64,000 nucleotides of DNA. Origin: Harmothoe impar. Its lineage: Eukaryota; Annelida; Polychaeta; Phyllodocida; Polynoidae. The position numbers were made by a program, and so were the translations under genes. Where the stretch lies: NCBI GenBank assembly GCA_947462335.1, contig OX381720.1, positions 3,975,501 to 4,039,500 on the forward strand, given 5' to 3'. The notes under the pieces are model-generated. The model did not search any database and had not been told where the DNA came from. It saw nothing but the letters and a program-made list of their open reading frames with translations. Shown here in pieces: positions 34,623 through 46,897 of the stretch; the first letter of the stretch is position 1, and each line of letters starts with the position of its first letter.

Positions 34623-36164
34623 TGTTTTAATGGGTAACTAATTAATTTTTAATGAGTAACTAATTCCTTAGTGGTTCTAAGGGTAGATTATTTAAGGCTA
34701 GGATAGTTGTTTCACAGGGAATTCCACCTGACAACTTGATGGCTTGGCCTGAAGGTTTTAATAGAGACTGAATGAGTGTCAGCAATTGAAGATACCGATA
34801 AAGACCTGCAGCCTCGGTGCCACCACAGTCCTCCCTTAAAAAGTCACTTCTATAGACGTGTGGAAATAGATTCTCAGTCCGACTAGACTGACGTTAACCG
34901 TGAAGTGGGTTCACTCCATCTTAAACATAGATACAATCATTTATGGTCTGACTTAATCGACATACTCAAACAGAATCAGCAGGCATGCGCAATCAAGTAA
35001 CAGAAATCGGCTGTACCAGTAAGAGGTTATCTCAACTCCACTCAGCTTTTGCTGAGTGTAGTAAAAGCGAGGCGTGAATACCCGACTGTGGTTAAAGACA
35101 TGCATATAGTAATCGATGGCCAACACCCATGTCCCGAGTCAACCAGCGAGTGACAGTAACATCCCTGAACACCAGGGGTTCTCTACGTAAGATAAATCAC
35201 TTACTTCAATGGATGTCTCAATCGGTATCATTCCTGGACTGTCCTATAAAAGATAGGTCCAGCCAATGCAAAGTCCTCAACTCCAGGTATTACAGGTGTG
35301 GATGGATAGAGATGTGTGTGTGTGTGTGTACTAATACACTACCGCCATGTCGGGTCTAACTAGTCTCCCAAGTGCAAGCTCTCACCCAGCGCCTAGTTTG
35401 CTAACAGTCTAGACTTTTTTCACATGCATGAAATGGTATTGGCCATACCACCCCACTCACATTGAGACCGCTTTCAGCGCCTAACCAGCCTTCACCTACA
35501 ATACAAAATGTGTAGCCTTATGTCTTAGACCCGAATCACGCTGTGCACCCGCGTCGCCTGGGCTTTAATACCCTGATTAACACTACTCCCCCTTCATCTA
35601 TCCCTGTGGATCCGCTGTTACGACTTAATTTCTAATTTTCTTATTCTATCGTTTCAGCCAGTGGTATCAATACCGACTAGGCCCGTATTTGTAGTGATGC
35701 CGGGAATTTGGATACTTAAGCCGTCCATTCTTTTATTGCACCTATTATATCCCAGGGTCGTCCCTTTGGTTCCATATCTACTCTTATCCAAATCAATTCA
35801 ATTCAATTTGAAAAACTTTTATTCACTTTATCATCAAATGATTTTCTTATAGCAAACAGGGTTTGGTCAGACACAACATGACTCAAATGCAATTCTAAGC
35901 GATTGAAGAAACACGATCATTAATGACTCTCTTTAGCCACCTTTTTCCTCTGAACAATTTAACTGCCATGCTATGGACATTTTCTCTAAACAATGGCTCC
36001 CCTTCAGGGCGGCCCCTTGCAATGGTTCTGACCCCTGAAGTCTTTTCTTTGCATCACTATTTTGATTATTAATCTTATTTTATACGCATGTATTCCTATT
36101 TCCTATAAGCGCCGAATACAGTTGTTTGTTCTTATAATGTTATGATAAAGACAGACTTAGACCC
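34623..36164. other. Intergenic, no gene seen
   Basis: Only a short (GT)n at about 35315 and a 'caattcaattcaatt' run at 35793. No repeat family or coding region recognised. Confidence 0.6.
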
Positions 36165-36242
36165 AGTGGTACAGCATCACATCGACCCTATGGGGTTGAT
36201 ACCCTCCTGAAGCGTCGGCATGATGCAGTAAAGCAGCACATA
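36165..36242 (+). mobile_element. Family A MITE, fragment
   Basis: Central linker 'gaccctatggggttgatacc' and GGCATGATGCAGTAAAGCAGC, followed directly by the repeat at 36243. Confidence 0.5.
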
Positions 36243-36425
36243 TCAGGTTACCATCCCACAAATAGAATCTGGAGCTGTCAAAATGTCAGGTTTTGGGCTG
36301 GCACATACCAAGTGGGTCTTCTATCTCCAGCTAGAAGACCCGCTTCCTTGTCACTTTTTTGACTCGTTTATTTTATGACCCTCACTTTGAAGAGTCTGGA
36401 AACAAGTCTACTTTTTGAGTGCATG
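36243..36425 (+). repeat. Dispersed repeat, partner of 28285-28475
   Basis: 'ggttaccatcccacaaatag' and 'ttgactcgtttattttatga' match the 28-kb copy, the first part in inverse. Confidence 0.5.
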
Positions 36426-36777
36426 CTGTCCTTAAAGGATTATTAAAGTCAGGACTGGTCGGAACTGTCGTGCACAGCACTCAGTGTAACAGCGACAGGT
36501 GAACAAGTTTGTAACCTCAAACCCAACGGAAGTTTGCCTCCGTCACACGGCCCGGACACACGTCACAGTGCATGGGTTCTAGGAATACAGCCGACTATTT
36601 CCATAGGTTGCTCTGCATGGTGCACTTTACTTAAGGTGTTCCTGGAATACGAGAGTGCCACGTGAATAGACTGGCTCCCACCCAGCAAATTGGTGTCACC
36701 TTGTGCCGACCACAGAGGGGCCACAGGAGGCACAAGCACTTAATTATATGCATGGCTGATACTATCCCTCTGTGTGT

Positions 36778-36996
36778 TAACCCTTCAGGACGGATGTCGC
36801 TAAAATATGACATTTGTCGTCATGATGCACTATTGTAGCCAGCGAGTGACTCACCGGGGCTGCATTGGTGTATCATGACCACATTTTGGGAGTGTCTCAA
36901 CCTCATAAGGTCGGCATGATGCTTGAATACAGCACTGGTGATTTACTCGCCAGGGTTTCATTTATACATCATGATGACCTGTCCTTGAGGGGTTAA
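36778..36996 (+). mobile_element. Family A MITE, near-complete (opposite linker order)
   Basis: TTAACCCTTCAGGACGGATG left end, CATGATGCACTATTGTAGCC, linker 'gggagtgtctcaacctcata', GGCATGATGCTTGAATACAGC with GATTTACTCGCC, and right end TCCTTGAGGGGTTAA. Module order is the reverse of the 34-kb copy, so it lies in the opposite orientation. Confidence 0.75.
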
Positions 36997-37134
36997 GCAG
37001 CAGAATTCAACTAAGTTTGCTCTACAAACAAATGTATATATACTAAAGTATTATCGGACAAGAGTAGTGGAATATTATGTCGGTTTGCTGCAAAAAAGAC
37101 GGTATTTAGGAGTTCACTATCTAAATATACATAA

Positions 37135-37297
37135 CCTTTTAAGGGCAGCATAGTGCTTTAATGTGCCATACCCTTTGGTCGCCATGGTGCTTGAATGCAG
37201 GCCTGGCGAGTTATTCGATAGTTTACATTTAATTATCATGCCGACACTATCATAGGATTGATGTGATACTTAAACAGCGGGCCACTGTATATTAAAG
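37135..37297 (+). mobile_element. Family A MITE, partly deleted
   Basis: 'aaccttttaagggcagcat' left end, GCCATGGTGCTTGAATGCAGG with GGCGAGTTATTCG stem. The second module is collapsed. Ends 'attaaagggttga'. Confidence 0.6.
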
Positions 37298-39925
37298 GGT
37301 TGAGTGCCTGTCGTGGGCTTTTTTGCTGTAGGGACACCTGAGAGCAAGAATGAAAGTGGACATTTCATTTTTACGACAGACAATTTGTTTCTGAAAGAAC
37401 CTCCAACCGGGTGTTGCACCTGGCATTTTTAATGTCACTATTAAAAGAAGCGCTGCAGAGATTGGACTAATACATGTAGTAAATTACTGTAATAGCAATC
37501 CACTTTCAATCTTGCTCTTAACTGCTTTTATATATTACTCTTGGTAGTGTGTTGCAAGAGGAATTAGTTATTAAGAGTGACTGTCAAGAGTGACATTCAC
37601 TCCTAGTTTTAATAGCGGAGCCAAATTAATCTTTTGATACAAAGAAACCCATATGCATTGTGTTTTCCTCACATCAAACATTCCATTCATATTTCTGGCT
37701 ATTTGAGGGTACCCATAATCTTACCATTACCAATACACGCCATTTATTGGGGATCATATCTCAAAATCAGTGGAGAAGGGGCGGGGTCAGAATGTTTCGC
37801 TGCAGAGTTCAATTATTTATCTTTATTGTGTGAAGAAAAAGCCCACTGCTCATGCACTCCCAACCGCCCCCCCCCCCCCACCCCCCCACCCCCCACCCCC
37901 TAATCTAGTGATACATGACAAAATGTCCAATGTGAGGTAGAAGAAGACAAAATATGCTGGCTTTTGTCATCAGGCTGTGACTCACAATTCACTTATTCTG
38001 TTGATTAAGCTAGTTTACCTTTAATCCCTACATATCTCGTGACTCTAATAATAAGTATGTAATCCACCTCAGGAGGTTCCACTAAATCCCCCGTCCCATA
38101 TATCTGAGGGCCTATAGTCCCCACCCACTTGGCTCTAATCGGCTGATGTTATATAGGTAATGTATGAGCTCATACAGCGAACTTCTCCAGTGGGTGGGGG
38201 TCATAAGCCCTTACACACGTCACCCCCGTGTACACTGGTAATCTAAATGCTCTGGGCCTCAATCCGTAATGGCTATCCAAGGTTAGTCATAAAGGATATT
38301 GGTCATATTGACCAACTGATATTCAAAACTTACTAAGGCAAAACTGAATATCATGACTAAGGCCTAATACTCATAGAGGCATGCTAAGTACCTACCACCC
38401 GACAATAAAGCTCACTTTATACGATATCATATGATTTCATAATATAGGATTTTTATGACTTTAAACACGCACTGTTGCATAAGCATGCATAAGAAACTCG
38501 TGGGCATGCATGGCTACCTTTAACAGCAGGTCTCCACTTGACCACCCAACTGGGTTACCAGACTTCGTACCACACTTGGATTCAGTCTATACAAAAACGT
38601 TCTCACCATAAAGGACATTCGGTCCCGCAGATTTTTTTTTATTGCAGGCCCGGAATAAATTTTGCAGGCCCAGATATCATTATTCGTCTTGCCTTAATGA
38701 CCACTATGTACGGAGCCCTTAAGGAATGGTCATATTCTAACTAAACTACACATTAGTAAAATTAAAGTGGGCATATCTGATTTTTACCAAATTCCAAATT
38801 CCTCATAAAGATTTTCCAAATACTGTGAAAGAATAGCAGTAATGGGTTGGGGGAGACATTCAAATAGTATCTATGGACGGAAATAGCTCAGGAAGTATGT
38901 GCAATGGGGCATAACCATGGTATTTATAGAGTGCATTTTCAATGGGTAGAATAAAGTCGTGCACGATTATATTCCAAAAGACCACATATTGAGAAATATA
39001 ATAGAATTTTAGCAAAATGGTAGGAAAAAAGGGGACATGGAACAAACAGTATGGGAAGTATGTTATTAGTGAACACTTTGACGCATCTTTAGGAAATTTT
39101 ATTTTTAAGTTTGATATTGTAACTTTAGAAAAAGATTAGTGGCAATCTCTTGTTAAATATAACCATACCCACTTGAACTGTTCTATCTGGAATCGGATGA
39201 AATTGCATTTCCTCTATCCTCTAGAAGGCTCAAACATTTGTTACCTCACCCTCATTAGATGATGAACTCTCCCTGGGTCTAGATATGTTATAAACCCAGA
39301 ATTCGTCTAGCAACTATCAAACGCTACAACACCAATTTAGGCTCTGAAACTTTCTTTTCACATTTCTGTATGAAGCCCCTGGTAGCCAAAGCACTACTAA
39401 ATATCCCTTGCGGAGCTCCCTTTCTCCATGTTGATCCACAATTCTATATAATGGTACAAGTGACCTGCTGTATGAGTGATATAAGCCAAGGTCCACGGCT
39501 GATGCTGTGGATAATTAGTATTGTCAAAGGCTTATAATATTCATGCAGCTAGTGACGCATACCATATCTGATTTACACCCACAGTTGGAGAGTGTGCTCA
39601 GTGGACCGCATCAACATACAACCATGTATGTAAAATACAGTCGGGCCATTTCTTTTGTTCCCTCAGCTAACTGTGGTGTAGCCGCCGGTACAGAACTCCC
39701 ATACCGTCAGATCGAGGGCTGAGTCTCACAAGATCCTCTATTTTCCAAACAGGAATTAGCCTTCCAAATACTATTTTTCTATCTTTTACGTTGCAAAATA
39801 ACTTCTTTTGAACATTAATTACCAGTCGAACTCTATCCTAAAAACACTGCGGATATGTAAAGGCGTGCCCCCCACCCCCATGAACAATCACGACGTCCTT
39901 TCCCGCTCACACCCACACCCGCACG
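37298..39925. other. Intergenic, mostly unassigned
   Basis: A solo GGAGGCTC-family end near 37,385, a C-run at 37866-37902, and a roughly 60-bp repeat at 38,615-38,672 that returns inverted at 42,150-42,215. From about 38,700 to 39,925 nothing recognised. Confidence 0.5.
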
Positions 39926-40225
39926 GGCCGCCTGGTCTAAATATGTGCCGTATTTGTTTGGTTTTGGTTTTGAAACATTCGCCACAATGAGGATATGGTT
40001 GGATGTCAACTTCCTCACTTGCTCTTTGGCCACACAAGCCACTACTGTCTAAATATGTGCTGTATTTCTCTTGGTTACTTTTCAGTTGAAACATTTGCCA
40101 CAATGAGGATATATGGTTGGACGTCATCCACCTGTGTGACCAGTCTTTCCTTCCGCTAGTGCCACACCCATCCGTAGGCGTACATATCGGCCCTAGGCCT
40201 AAATATGAGCCATATTTGTTTCACT
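39926..40225 (-). pseudogene. Tandem repeat with decayed zinc-finger-like units
   Basis: Two units of about 110 bp and a partial third, sharing CTAAATATGTGC(C/T)GTATTT and ACAATGAGGATAT. On the minus strand one unit reads QPYPHCGECFKTKTKQIRHI and another YPHCGKCFN then a stop. Each resembles the first half of a C2H2 zinc finger (P-Y-x-C-x-x-C-x-K). The second Zn-binding His pair is not kept. It may be a dead zinc-finger fragment or chance. Confidence 0.3.
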
Positions 40226-40245
40226 AGTTTTGAGCTTGACACTAT

Positions 40246-40372
40246 ATATAAGGGCTCCATAGTGCAGTAATGCATTATTCCCTTTCTCGTCAGGATACAT
40301 GGATACAGCGACCCTGAATGATACAGCCTCGGCAAGTAACTCACCAGGGCTGCATTCAAGCATCACGCAGAG
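40246..40372 (+). mobile_element. Family A MITE, worn copy
   Basis: 'agggctccatagtgcagtaatgc', then 'tcggcaagtaactcaccagggctgcattcaagcatca'. Ends missing. Confidence 0.55.
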
Positions 40373-40783
40373 CCTACATTTGTAACAGGGGTGGAGTTTC
40401 CACAGATATATGTCAGCGTTTCACTGAGAAATGGATCGTTTTAGGTCACTAAAATCGCCATTTTTCGATTAAAGAATGGATTTTCCTTCCCCAATCGTGG
40501 AAAGAAAGGTACTTTTGAAATTTTGTAACGCTGCCCAGCTAGAAAAACATACCTTAGTGTCCACACTGTCAGAAGTTAGTGTATCTACGGTATTTGTGGT
40601 CAAGGGCAGCAGAATATATTGTTGGTTTACAGTATAGAAGGACATATTTTTGGTTTCAGTTTTTACAGTGTACTGAGGTTAAGCCGTGCTAAATCTTTGG
40701 GAAACTATATATTTTTTTGCTGCGGTAAATCGCGGTAATTACTATGGTATACTATGACAATTGGCTTGTACGAGCACGGATGT

Positions 40784-40833
40784 AGAGTGTGTGTGTGTGT
40801 CTGTGTCTGTGTGTGTGTGGGGGGGGGGGGTAC
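40784..40833 (+). repeat. (GT)n plus G-run
   Basis: GT/CTGT repeats passing into an uninterrupted run of ten G. Confidence 0.9.
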
Positions 40834-40911
40834 CACGTTTCCTTCCGGGACGGACCCCTTTACACGTGTTTGTTGCACCCTGTACTACCGTCCACCACAC
40901 ATCCACACTTT

Positions 40912-41093
40912 TACCATTTAAGGATGGCATGGTGTATTAATGCTTCATGCTCTTCGCTTGGTCGTCATGTTGCATGAATGCAGCCCCAGAGAGTAACTCA
41001 CCAGTGCTGCGAGTTACTCGCCGGGGTTACATGAGTGCATCATGACACCAAATGTCATCTTTTTGTGACATGCCGTCCCTAAATGGATAAGCA
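40912..41093 (+). mobile_element. Family A MITE, module-duplicated copy
   Basis: 'ttaccatttaaggatggcat' left end and GTCATGTTGCATGAATGCAGC. The stem is repeated: AGTAACTCACC, then GAGTTACTCGCCGGGG. Right end 'ccgtccctaaatggataa'. Confidence 0.65.
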
Positions 41094-41761
41094 TGATGTA
41101 TCAATGATCCAGGTAGCCACACCTACTTCCCCCGGTCATGTAGACGGTACAAACTGACACAGTGGTATTGACCTCAAGGTGACAAGGTGCTGAACTCACT
41201 GCCGGCAGAAGTGCATGTTTTCCTGTTCATGTTCAAAGAAAAGATGACCGTTCTCATGGTGACCTCTAGAATTAGTCATGGTACCATGGCTGTTTCAAAT
41301 GAGGTGTAGCCAATTATTAAGTACAAATAAAACCACAGAAGATATCATACAAACTGTTTTCACACATCTAGTCCTTAAAACTACAATAATTGTGGTAATG
41401 CTGTCTCCACATATACACGTTTTCTTAAAAAAGGGGAACTGAGAATTGAGCAACTTGAAATTCGATACAAGACCACCTAAAACATAAACAAATAATAGGT
41501 TTGAGCTAATGCCCCTTTTTAAGTGTGTTCGGAGGTGCCTTATCAATGTATTCTGTAGAGTTTTAACTGAGGTAGGCGACCTCAGGTGTGAGGGGAAAAG
41601 CAAACTGTCCGAGAATTGGGCAGGTTACCCTATCATTTGGCAAGCGTGATACATTAAAGCAAAGAGAAGCTATATATATATCTTTTTTCTCTCTTTAGTC
41701 TTAAAAAAGGTCTCTCTTTTTGTCTTAACATCGACCGCTAGACCGTTGCAAAAGATGTAGT

Positions 41762-41767
41762 TCTTTT

Positions 41768-41811
<44 letters not shown>

Positions 41812-41813
41812 TC
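41762..41813. repeat. (TTTC)n microsatellite
   Basis: About 13 TTTC units without interruption. Confidence 0.95.
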
Positions 41814-42295
41814 ACACTGGCCTCTATGGGAGGTCAAAGAATTAAATATTACAATTGATTATAGAAACTGTGGACCAAACCTTCAACCTATAACTTCAAT
41901 TCTTTTCGATTCTTTCTGGGTTGATAAGTGACCCTCCCCATGTACTGGCTGTAATCTAGAGATCCTTTTCTACATTTCAGTTTTTACAGATTGGAAATGA
42001 GACCATTATTAAGGTTTCTACTGCATAAAACAGAAAGCTAGTATATTTTCTGTAATGTTATTCAGTAATTTACATATAAACCTGATTTATATAACCATTT
42101 TCAAACACTTGTTTTATAATTCATTTTTAAATTACAAGATTGGACTCCAATATATCCGGGCCTGCAAAATTTATTCCGGGCCAGCAACGAAAAGAAAAAT
42201 CTGCAGCACCAAATGTCCTTCATAGTTTAAGATTTTCGTATATATACTGCCGCCCCTCCCACACACACACTTGTCCTCATCCAACAACCAGAACA

Positions 42296-42651
42296 GGAGG
42301 CTCATTCAGAACAACTGACGTGGTCGTAGGGAACTGATGACATGACGAAACCTATTTGGCGACCACTAGTAAAAAGTCTTTCAGAAGATGAAATAGTCAA
42401 AATAAATAATTGTTCATGTTTGCTGGGAAATCAAATGTGTTTACATGCATAACATATGTAATAACATGCATTTATACATAGATATATATATAGGTACATG
42501 TAAAGTTTCTGAAATGATCCCAAATTTCATTTGACCAGCACTTGGAATGCATACTTTTGCCATGGTTGTCAGCATCCAAATTTACACAAATGACACATTT
42601 TGACGAAAATTCAATTATGACGACTGGCGACGCTGTTCTGAGAGAGCCTCC
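42296..42651. mobile_element. GGAGGCTC TIR element 1 (356 bp)
   Basis: GGAGGCTCATTCAGAACA at the left and TGTTCTGAGAGAGCCTCC at the right. Just inside the left end is 'aactgacgtggtcgtaggg', nearly identical to element 3. Confidence 0.75.
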
Positions 42652-42757
42652 TGCTCACCTATTCACTCACCCACCCAACCACAGACAGACAGACAGGCAC
42701 TGCACCACAACTCCCCATGTACTGTTTGAACCTCGCTACCACTCCTTTACCAGTACA

Positions 42758-42864
42758 GGAGGCTCTTTCAGAAGGGATTCGTCAGTCGTGAGAATAAAAA
42801 CTCCACTATGAACCCTACAGGAAAAAATGCCCACAAACTCGTGGCGTGTTCTGAATGAGCCTCC
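42758..42864. mobile_element. GGAGGCTC TIR element 2 (107 bp)
   Basis: GGAGGCTCTTTCAGAAGGGA left, GTTCTGAATGAGCCTCC right. Very short interior. One base separates it from element 3. Confidence 0.7.
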
Positions 42865-42865
42865 A

Positions 42866-43086
42866 GGAGGCTCATTCAGGACAACTGACGTGGTGGTAGG
42901 GAACTGGTGACGTGACGAAACCTGTTTGGCGACCACTAGTAAAAAGTATTCCACGATAATTTCTTTTGAAATCTATAGTAAATACCACAATTTGCCTAGT
43001 ACAAATACTTTCGTCAATTGCAAATATTGCAATGTTGACTAAAATCACATTTTGACGGCTGACGTGTCTATTCTGAAAGAGCCTCC
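42866..43086. mobile_element. GGAGGCTC TIR element 3 (221 bp)
   Basis: GGAGGCTCATTCAGGACAAC left, ATTCTGAAAGAGCCTCC right. Its first about 90 bp match element 1 (including 'cgaccactagtaaaaagt'), and then the two diverge. Confidence 0.75.
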
Positions 43087-43464
43087 ATACTTTTTTGAGT
43101 ATGAGAAGATGTAAACACACCACTCCCGTTTATTTATCCTGGCAACACAACGAACAGCTCGAAAATATATATTACCAGCAATTTATAAAGAGACCCTCCT
43201 TTGATCTATTATACCTGTCTGCGGTGTAATGCATCAAAAACCACGACCACCTCAGGTCCCTCCCCTCAGACATACACAGTTGCCATTAAAACCAGCTCAT
43301 GCGTGACGTGTTGGCACTCCCACTGTGGTTACATGTTGAAGTTTTTCAATATTTTCTTTTCTTTTATTTGGAGGCATCATAACGTATTCATGTATTTGCC
43401 AATGTATATATGTGTTTGTATATCTATATATCTATATCTATCTACATCTAAATTTCTCTATATA

Positions 43465-43522
43465 TATTTATTCATTTATTTATTTATTTATTTATTTATC
43501 TATTTATACATATATCTGTCTG

Positions 43523-43602
<80 letters not shown>

Positions 43603-43700
43603 GCTATCTAGCTATCTAGCTATGTATTTATTTATCTATCTATATATATAAAATATATATATATATATATATACATATGTGTGTATGCACACATATAAAT
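43465..43700. repeat. (TTTA)n(TATC)n(TA)n microsatellite
   Basis: About 25 uninterrupted TATC units at 43525-43605, bordered by TTTA and TA runs. The Tyr/Ile/Leu-rich ORFs here are repeat artefacts. Confidence 0.95.
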
Positions 43701-43784
43701 ATATATCTACAATGGAACTCAAAAATTCTAACTCACTCAAACATCCAATGGCCACCTCACCACCACACCTCCCTCCTGTAACCT

Positions 43785-43927
43785 CTGACAATTGACACTA
43801 CAAGGCTTGTGTAACCCTGTGTTGGTGGGCGGGGTGATTAGCGGGATGACTAAACGCACCAAACTCAGTTAGATCCGCTCACTGAGTCTACAACAATAGG
43901 GATTAGGAACTGAGAAGGTCTGTAGGG
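43785..43927 (+). repeat. Dispersed repeat, inverted partner of 3415-3560
   Basis: 'ggcttgtgtaaccctgtgtt' and 'aatagggattaggaactgag', the complement of the 3.4-kb copy, with a few substitutions. Confidence 0.75.
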
Positions 43928-44312
43928 GCATTCCCTATGGGGGTATAGGGAGCCGCAAAGGGCGGTCAAAAAGGAGGCCAAACAGGTGGTCCTGATCAGA
44001 AAGGAAATCAAAAAAGTTACTTTCTATGGCCGACCCTGGTTTTGAAAGCATCCTAACAGCAGTGTCTGTCATCTCTCCATCAAGAGACATCCTTTATTGA
44101 TATATCAGAAGATGCATTATGACCACTGTCGAAAAAGGCGGCCAAAAAGGTGGCCGTGAGGATAGGCCTTAATGTACAGGTGGCAGGCAGGCATGGCAAA
44201 CTCTACTGTACACATGCTTCTGCGCACGTCTATATCTATATCAATGGAATCAAATGCAATTGTATTCATACTTTTATGTTTCTTTAGATTAGCAGAATAA
44301 AAACCTTGCAAA

Positions 44313-44381
44313 GGCACTGCCTGACTCTCAGGTGAGGGTAGTTTTTGCGACAATGACTCTCACTTTTCTGAGGGTGTAGTG
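44313..44381 (+). mobile_element. Single arm of the 30.96-kb hairpin element
   Basis: 'ggcactgcctgactctcagg', then CGACAATGACTCTCACTTTTC; right half only. Confidence 0.65.
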
Positions 44382-45199
44382 GCCCTGGGTGGCGGCCAGT
44401 AGAGAGGCTATAAAAGACTGCAGGATTCTAATGTCACATGTATCTGCTTCCTTTTCAATTGAGCTTTCGAAAAGTTGAAAGCCTTGACCAGTATTGAGCA
44501 TTAAAACACCCACACAGTAGACAACGTTCACATGTGTGACACGTTGTTGTTCATCCATCATTCACAACGATTTTTTAATCAATGGAATACTATTTGTATA
44601 CACACGCACAGAATACGGCTATTCTCCGTCAAGTGTATGTATTTAACTAAATACATATAGGATCCACCAAATCATAATGGAGCCCAGGCGGAATGCTTCA
44701 GAATAAAGGTGATATAAAAATAACCTTCTAAAAACTGGCTACAGTGGGAGTGCCCCCTCGTCTGGCATGACATGGTTGGTATTGTGAAAACCATGTCTGA
44801 GGAAAAACGCCCTTTTCTGTGGTTAAACAAATGTATTCGAGAAAACAGAGGCGTGGACTCTTAAAGCTTTATGTATATATATACTCGTCAGGCGTCTCTC
44901 TAATGACAGTGCATGCACATATAAGTGCGGTGCTATTCTAACGAACATCTAATATTGGCAAAAGGATGACAATACCTGTGAAGGGGGATTCTCGGAAGGC
45001 TGGAGACAAGAGAGGCGATGTGCCTGACGGTAATAATACTGACTGCTCTTATCTCTATATATACACTTACATTTACTTAGCTACCGTCAATGTTTGAAGT
45101 TATCAAAAAACGATAGAGACGGTATTTGTACGGTACAGACACCCTGGGAGCCTGATAAGAAATATAACGGTATAAAGGAGTGGTCATAAGGGGGTTGGT

Positions 45200-45445
45200 G
45201 GATTTGGGGGGGGGACCAAAAAAAATTGGACCCCTTGAAGGGGGGGGGGGGACCAAAAAAATTTGGACCCCTCTTGAGGGGGGGACCAAAAAGATTACAC
45301 CCCTTTTTAGCGGAAAAGCCCGCGCATTATTATAGCTCAAAGTGTTCGGCCACGCTCAATTTCAACCTGCTGGAGGGGGGGGACCAAAAAATGTCAACCC
45401 CTCTCGCAGGGGGGACCAAAAAAATTTCGACCCCCTCGCGCGGAA
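45200..45445. repeat. GGGGACCAAAAA / TTTGGACCCC minisatellite
   Basis: Five units of a self-complementary motif, GGGGACCAAAAAAATT then GGACCCCT. Spacing is irregular, with about 80 bp of other sequence between units 3 and 4. Fold-back potential is strong. Confidence 0.8.
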
Positions 45446-45785
45446 ATCCACCGACCCCCCTGTTGTTAAAAAATGACCACTCCCTAAGATGGTGATAAAA
45501 GAGTTTCTATTGCGCAGCAGCAACCATGAACACAACCTGAACAGATATGTGTATGGATCAACAAGGTAATACCGACAATTTGGCACTTTGATAATTTGAT
45601 CATTAAATTTTTCATAATTTGATAGAGACACTTATAAAACAAAGAATCAAAGAGCTAATTGGCATTTGGCACGTGTTATTTGATAGTGCCTACACATCTT
45701 CAATAAGCCATTTCTCGGAAACTGGAGGTGGCATATATGCTGGATAAATTTATCACCAGAAGGCTCATGACTTTGACTTTAATAG

Positions 45786-45865
45786 GCCACGGCCACTCCA
45801 AAAACAACTATTCTCTCATCACCAAGCCATGGAGAATGTGACGAGGGTGCCTTTTTTGTTGTTTT
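45786..45865. repeat. Half copy of the TTAGGCCACTC foldback
   Basis: 'ggccactccaaaaacaac', 'ctctcatcaccaagc' and 'tgacgagggtgcctttttt' in the same order as in 32,385-32,460. Confidence 0.55.
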
Positions 45866-46494
45866 TTCTTGCAGAGGACCAAATGGATTGGGCAATCCAG
45901 CATATCACCGAACTAAATTTACGTTTTTGTAATTAAGAGATGAATAATCTACAAAAGTTGTGAATATGCATCTTTCCTGTAGCCAAATCCATTTGCAGCT
46001 GTAAGTTTTGATTTGACATCAAATATACTCATATTTGTCCATTGTTATCATGTTTTTTCATCGAAATTCGTTGGAATTCATTTTAGTTTAGTGATCGACT
46101 ATTTGCATCAACCCATGGTATACCCAGAGCCTATAAGACTGACCATCGTCAATCCATGCAACCCACAGCCCACACCCTGTAACCCGTTAATACATGTATC
46201 ATCATGCCCCCCCCCCCCCCCACCATCCACGGCATGGCCAAAGAACAAATTGACTGGCACCGCATTGGACCACTATCATACCGATCAAAAGGGGTGCATC
46301 AACCCTGTTGGGTCAGCATTATGCTTGCAGGTTCCACTGTCGAGATAGTCTTTGCAAAGACATAGTGCATTTAAATATGCCTTTCAAGGTTTGATATTTC
46401 AATCGGAGTTAAGGCTCTTATATATACGGGTGATACACGACTGCCAGGGACTCTACCCACGGGACTGAAGTAAAAGTGGTAGCCCCCCATACAG

Positions 46495-46790
46495 CCCTTA
46501 ACCCTTTAGGGGCCGCATGATGCTTTAAAGTGGCATTCTCACCGAGCGTTTCCCACTCACAACTCTAGTACTGTTCTAGTCTGCTATGTGGTAAGTGCGG
46601 GTGGTGAGAATGCCCCTTTAATGCCCGCAGCACGATGAATGAATGCAGCACTGGTGAGTAACTCGCCCGTCTGTGCAGCCATACATCAGAACGCCCCATA
46701 CGGGGTTGATACACTCACAAATGGTCGGCATGATACATAAAACCAGCACAGGTGAGTTATTTCGCCACTGCTGTGCCTCTACATGGGTAC
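46495..46790 (+). mobile_element. Family A MITE, split by a family B insertion
   Basis: 'taaccctttaggggccgcatgatgct' runs to 46524, then comes a complete family B element, then 'tgcccgcagcacgatgaatgaatgcagcactgg' and a second module to about 46790. Removing the insert and one TTAA restores the usual CATGATGCTTTAATGC. Confidence 0.8.
46525..46621 (+). mobile_element. Family B TTAA-site MITE, nested
   Basis: 97 bp counting both TTAA, with inverted ends AGTGGCATTCTCACC and GGTGAGAATGCCCCT. The empty site is inferable from other family A copies, so the TTAA duplication is directly supported. This target preference is that of piggyBac-type transposases. Confidence 0.88.
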
Positions 46791-46897
46791 CCACATATCT
46801 GACGTGTCGCCGTGTCGAATTTAAGCAAGAGAGCCGTATCGTCGTTTGGAATTTTATCCATATAGAATATACTAGGCCCTTATGAAACTATCTGTGT

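Noticed and set aside
43201..43611. 136-codon Tyr/Leu/Ile-rich ORF
   Set aside because: Mostly (TTTA)n and (TATC)n; the N-terminal part shows no recognisable domain.
45226..45495. Pro/Gly-rich ORFs on both strands
   Set aside because: Produced by GGGGACC/GGACCCC minisatellite units.
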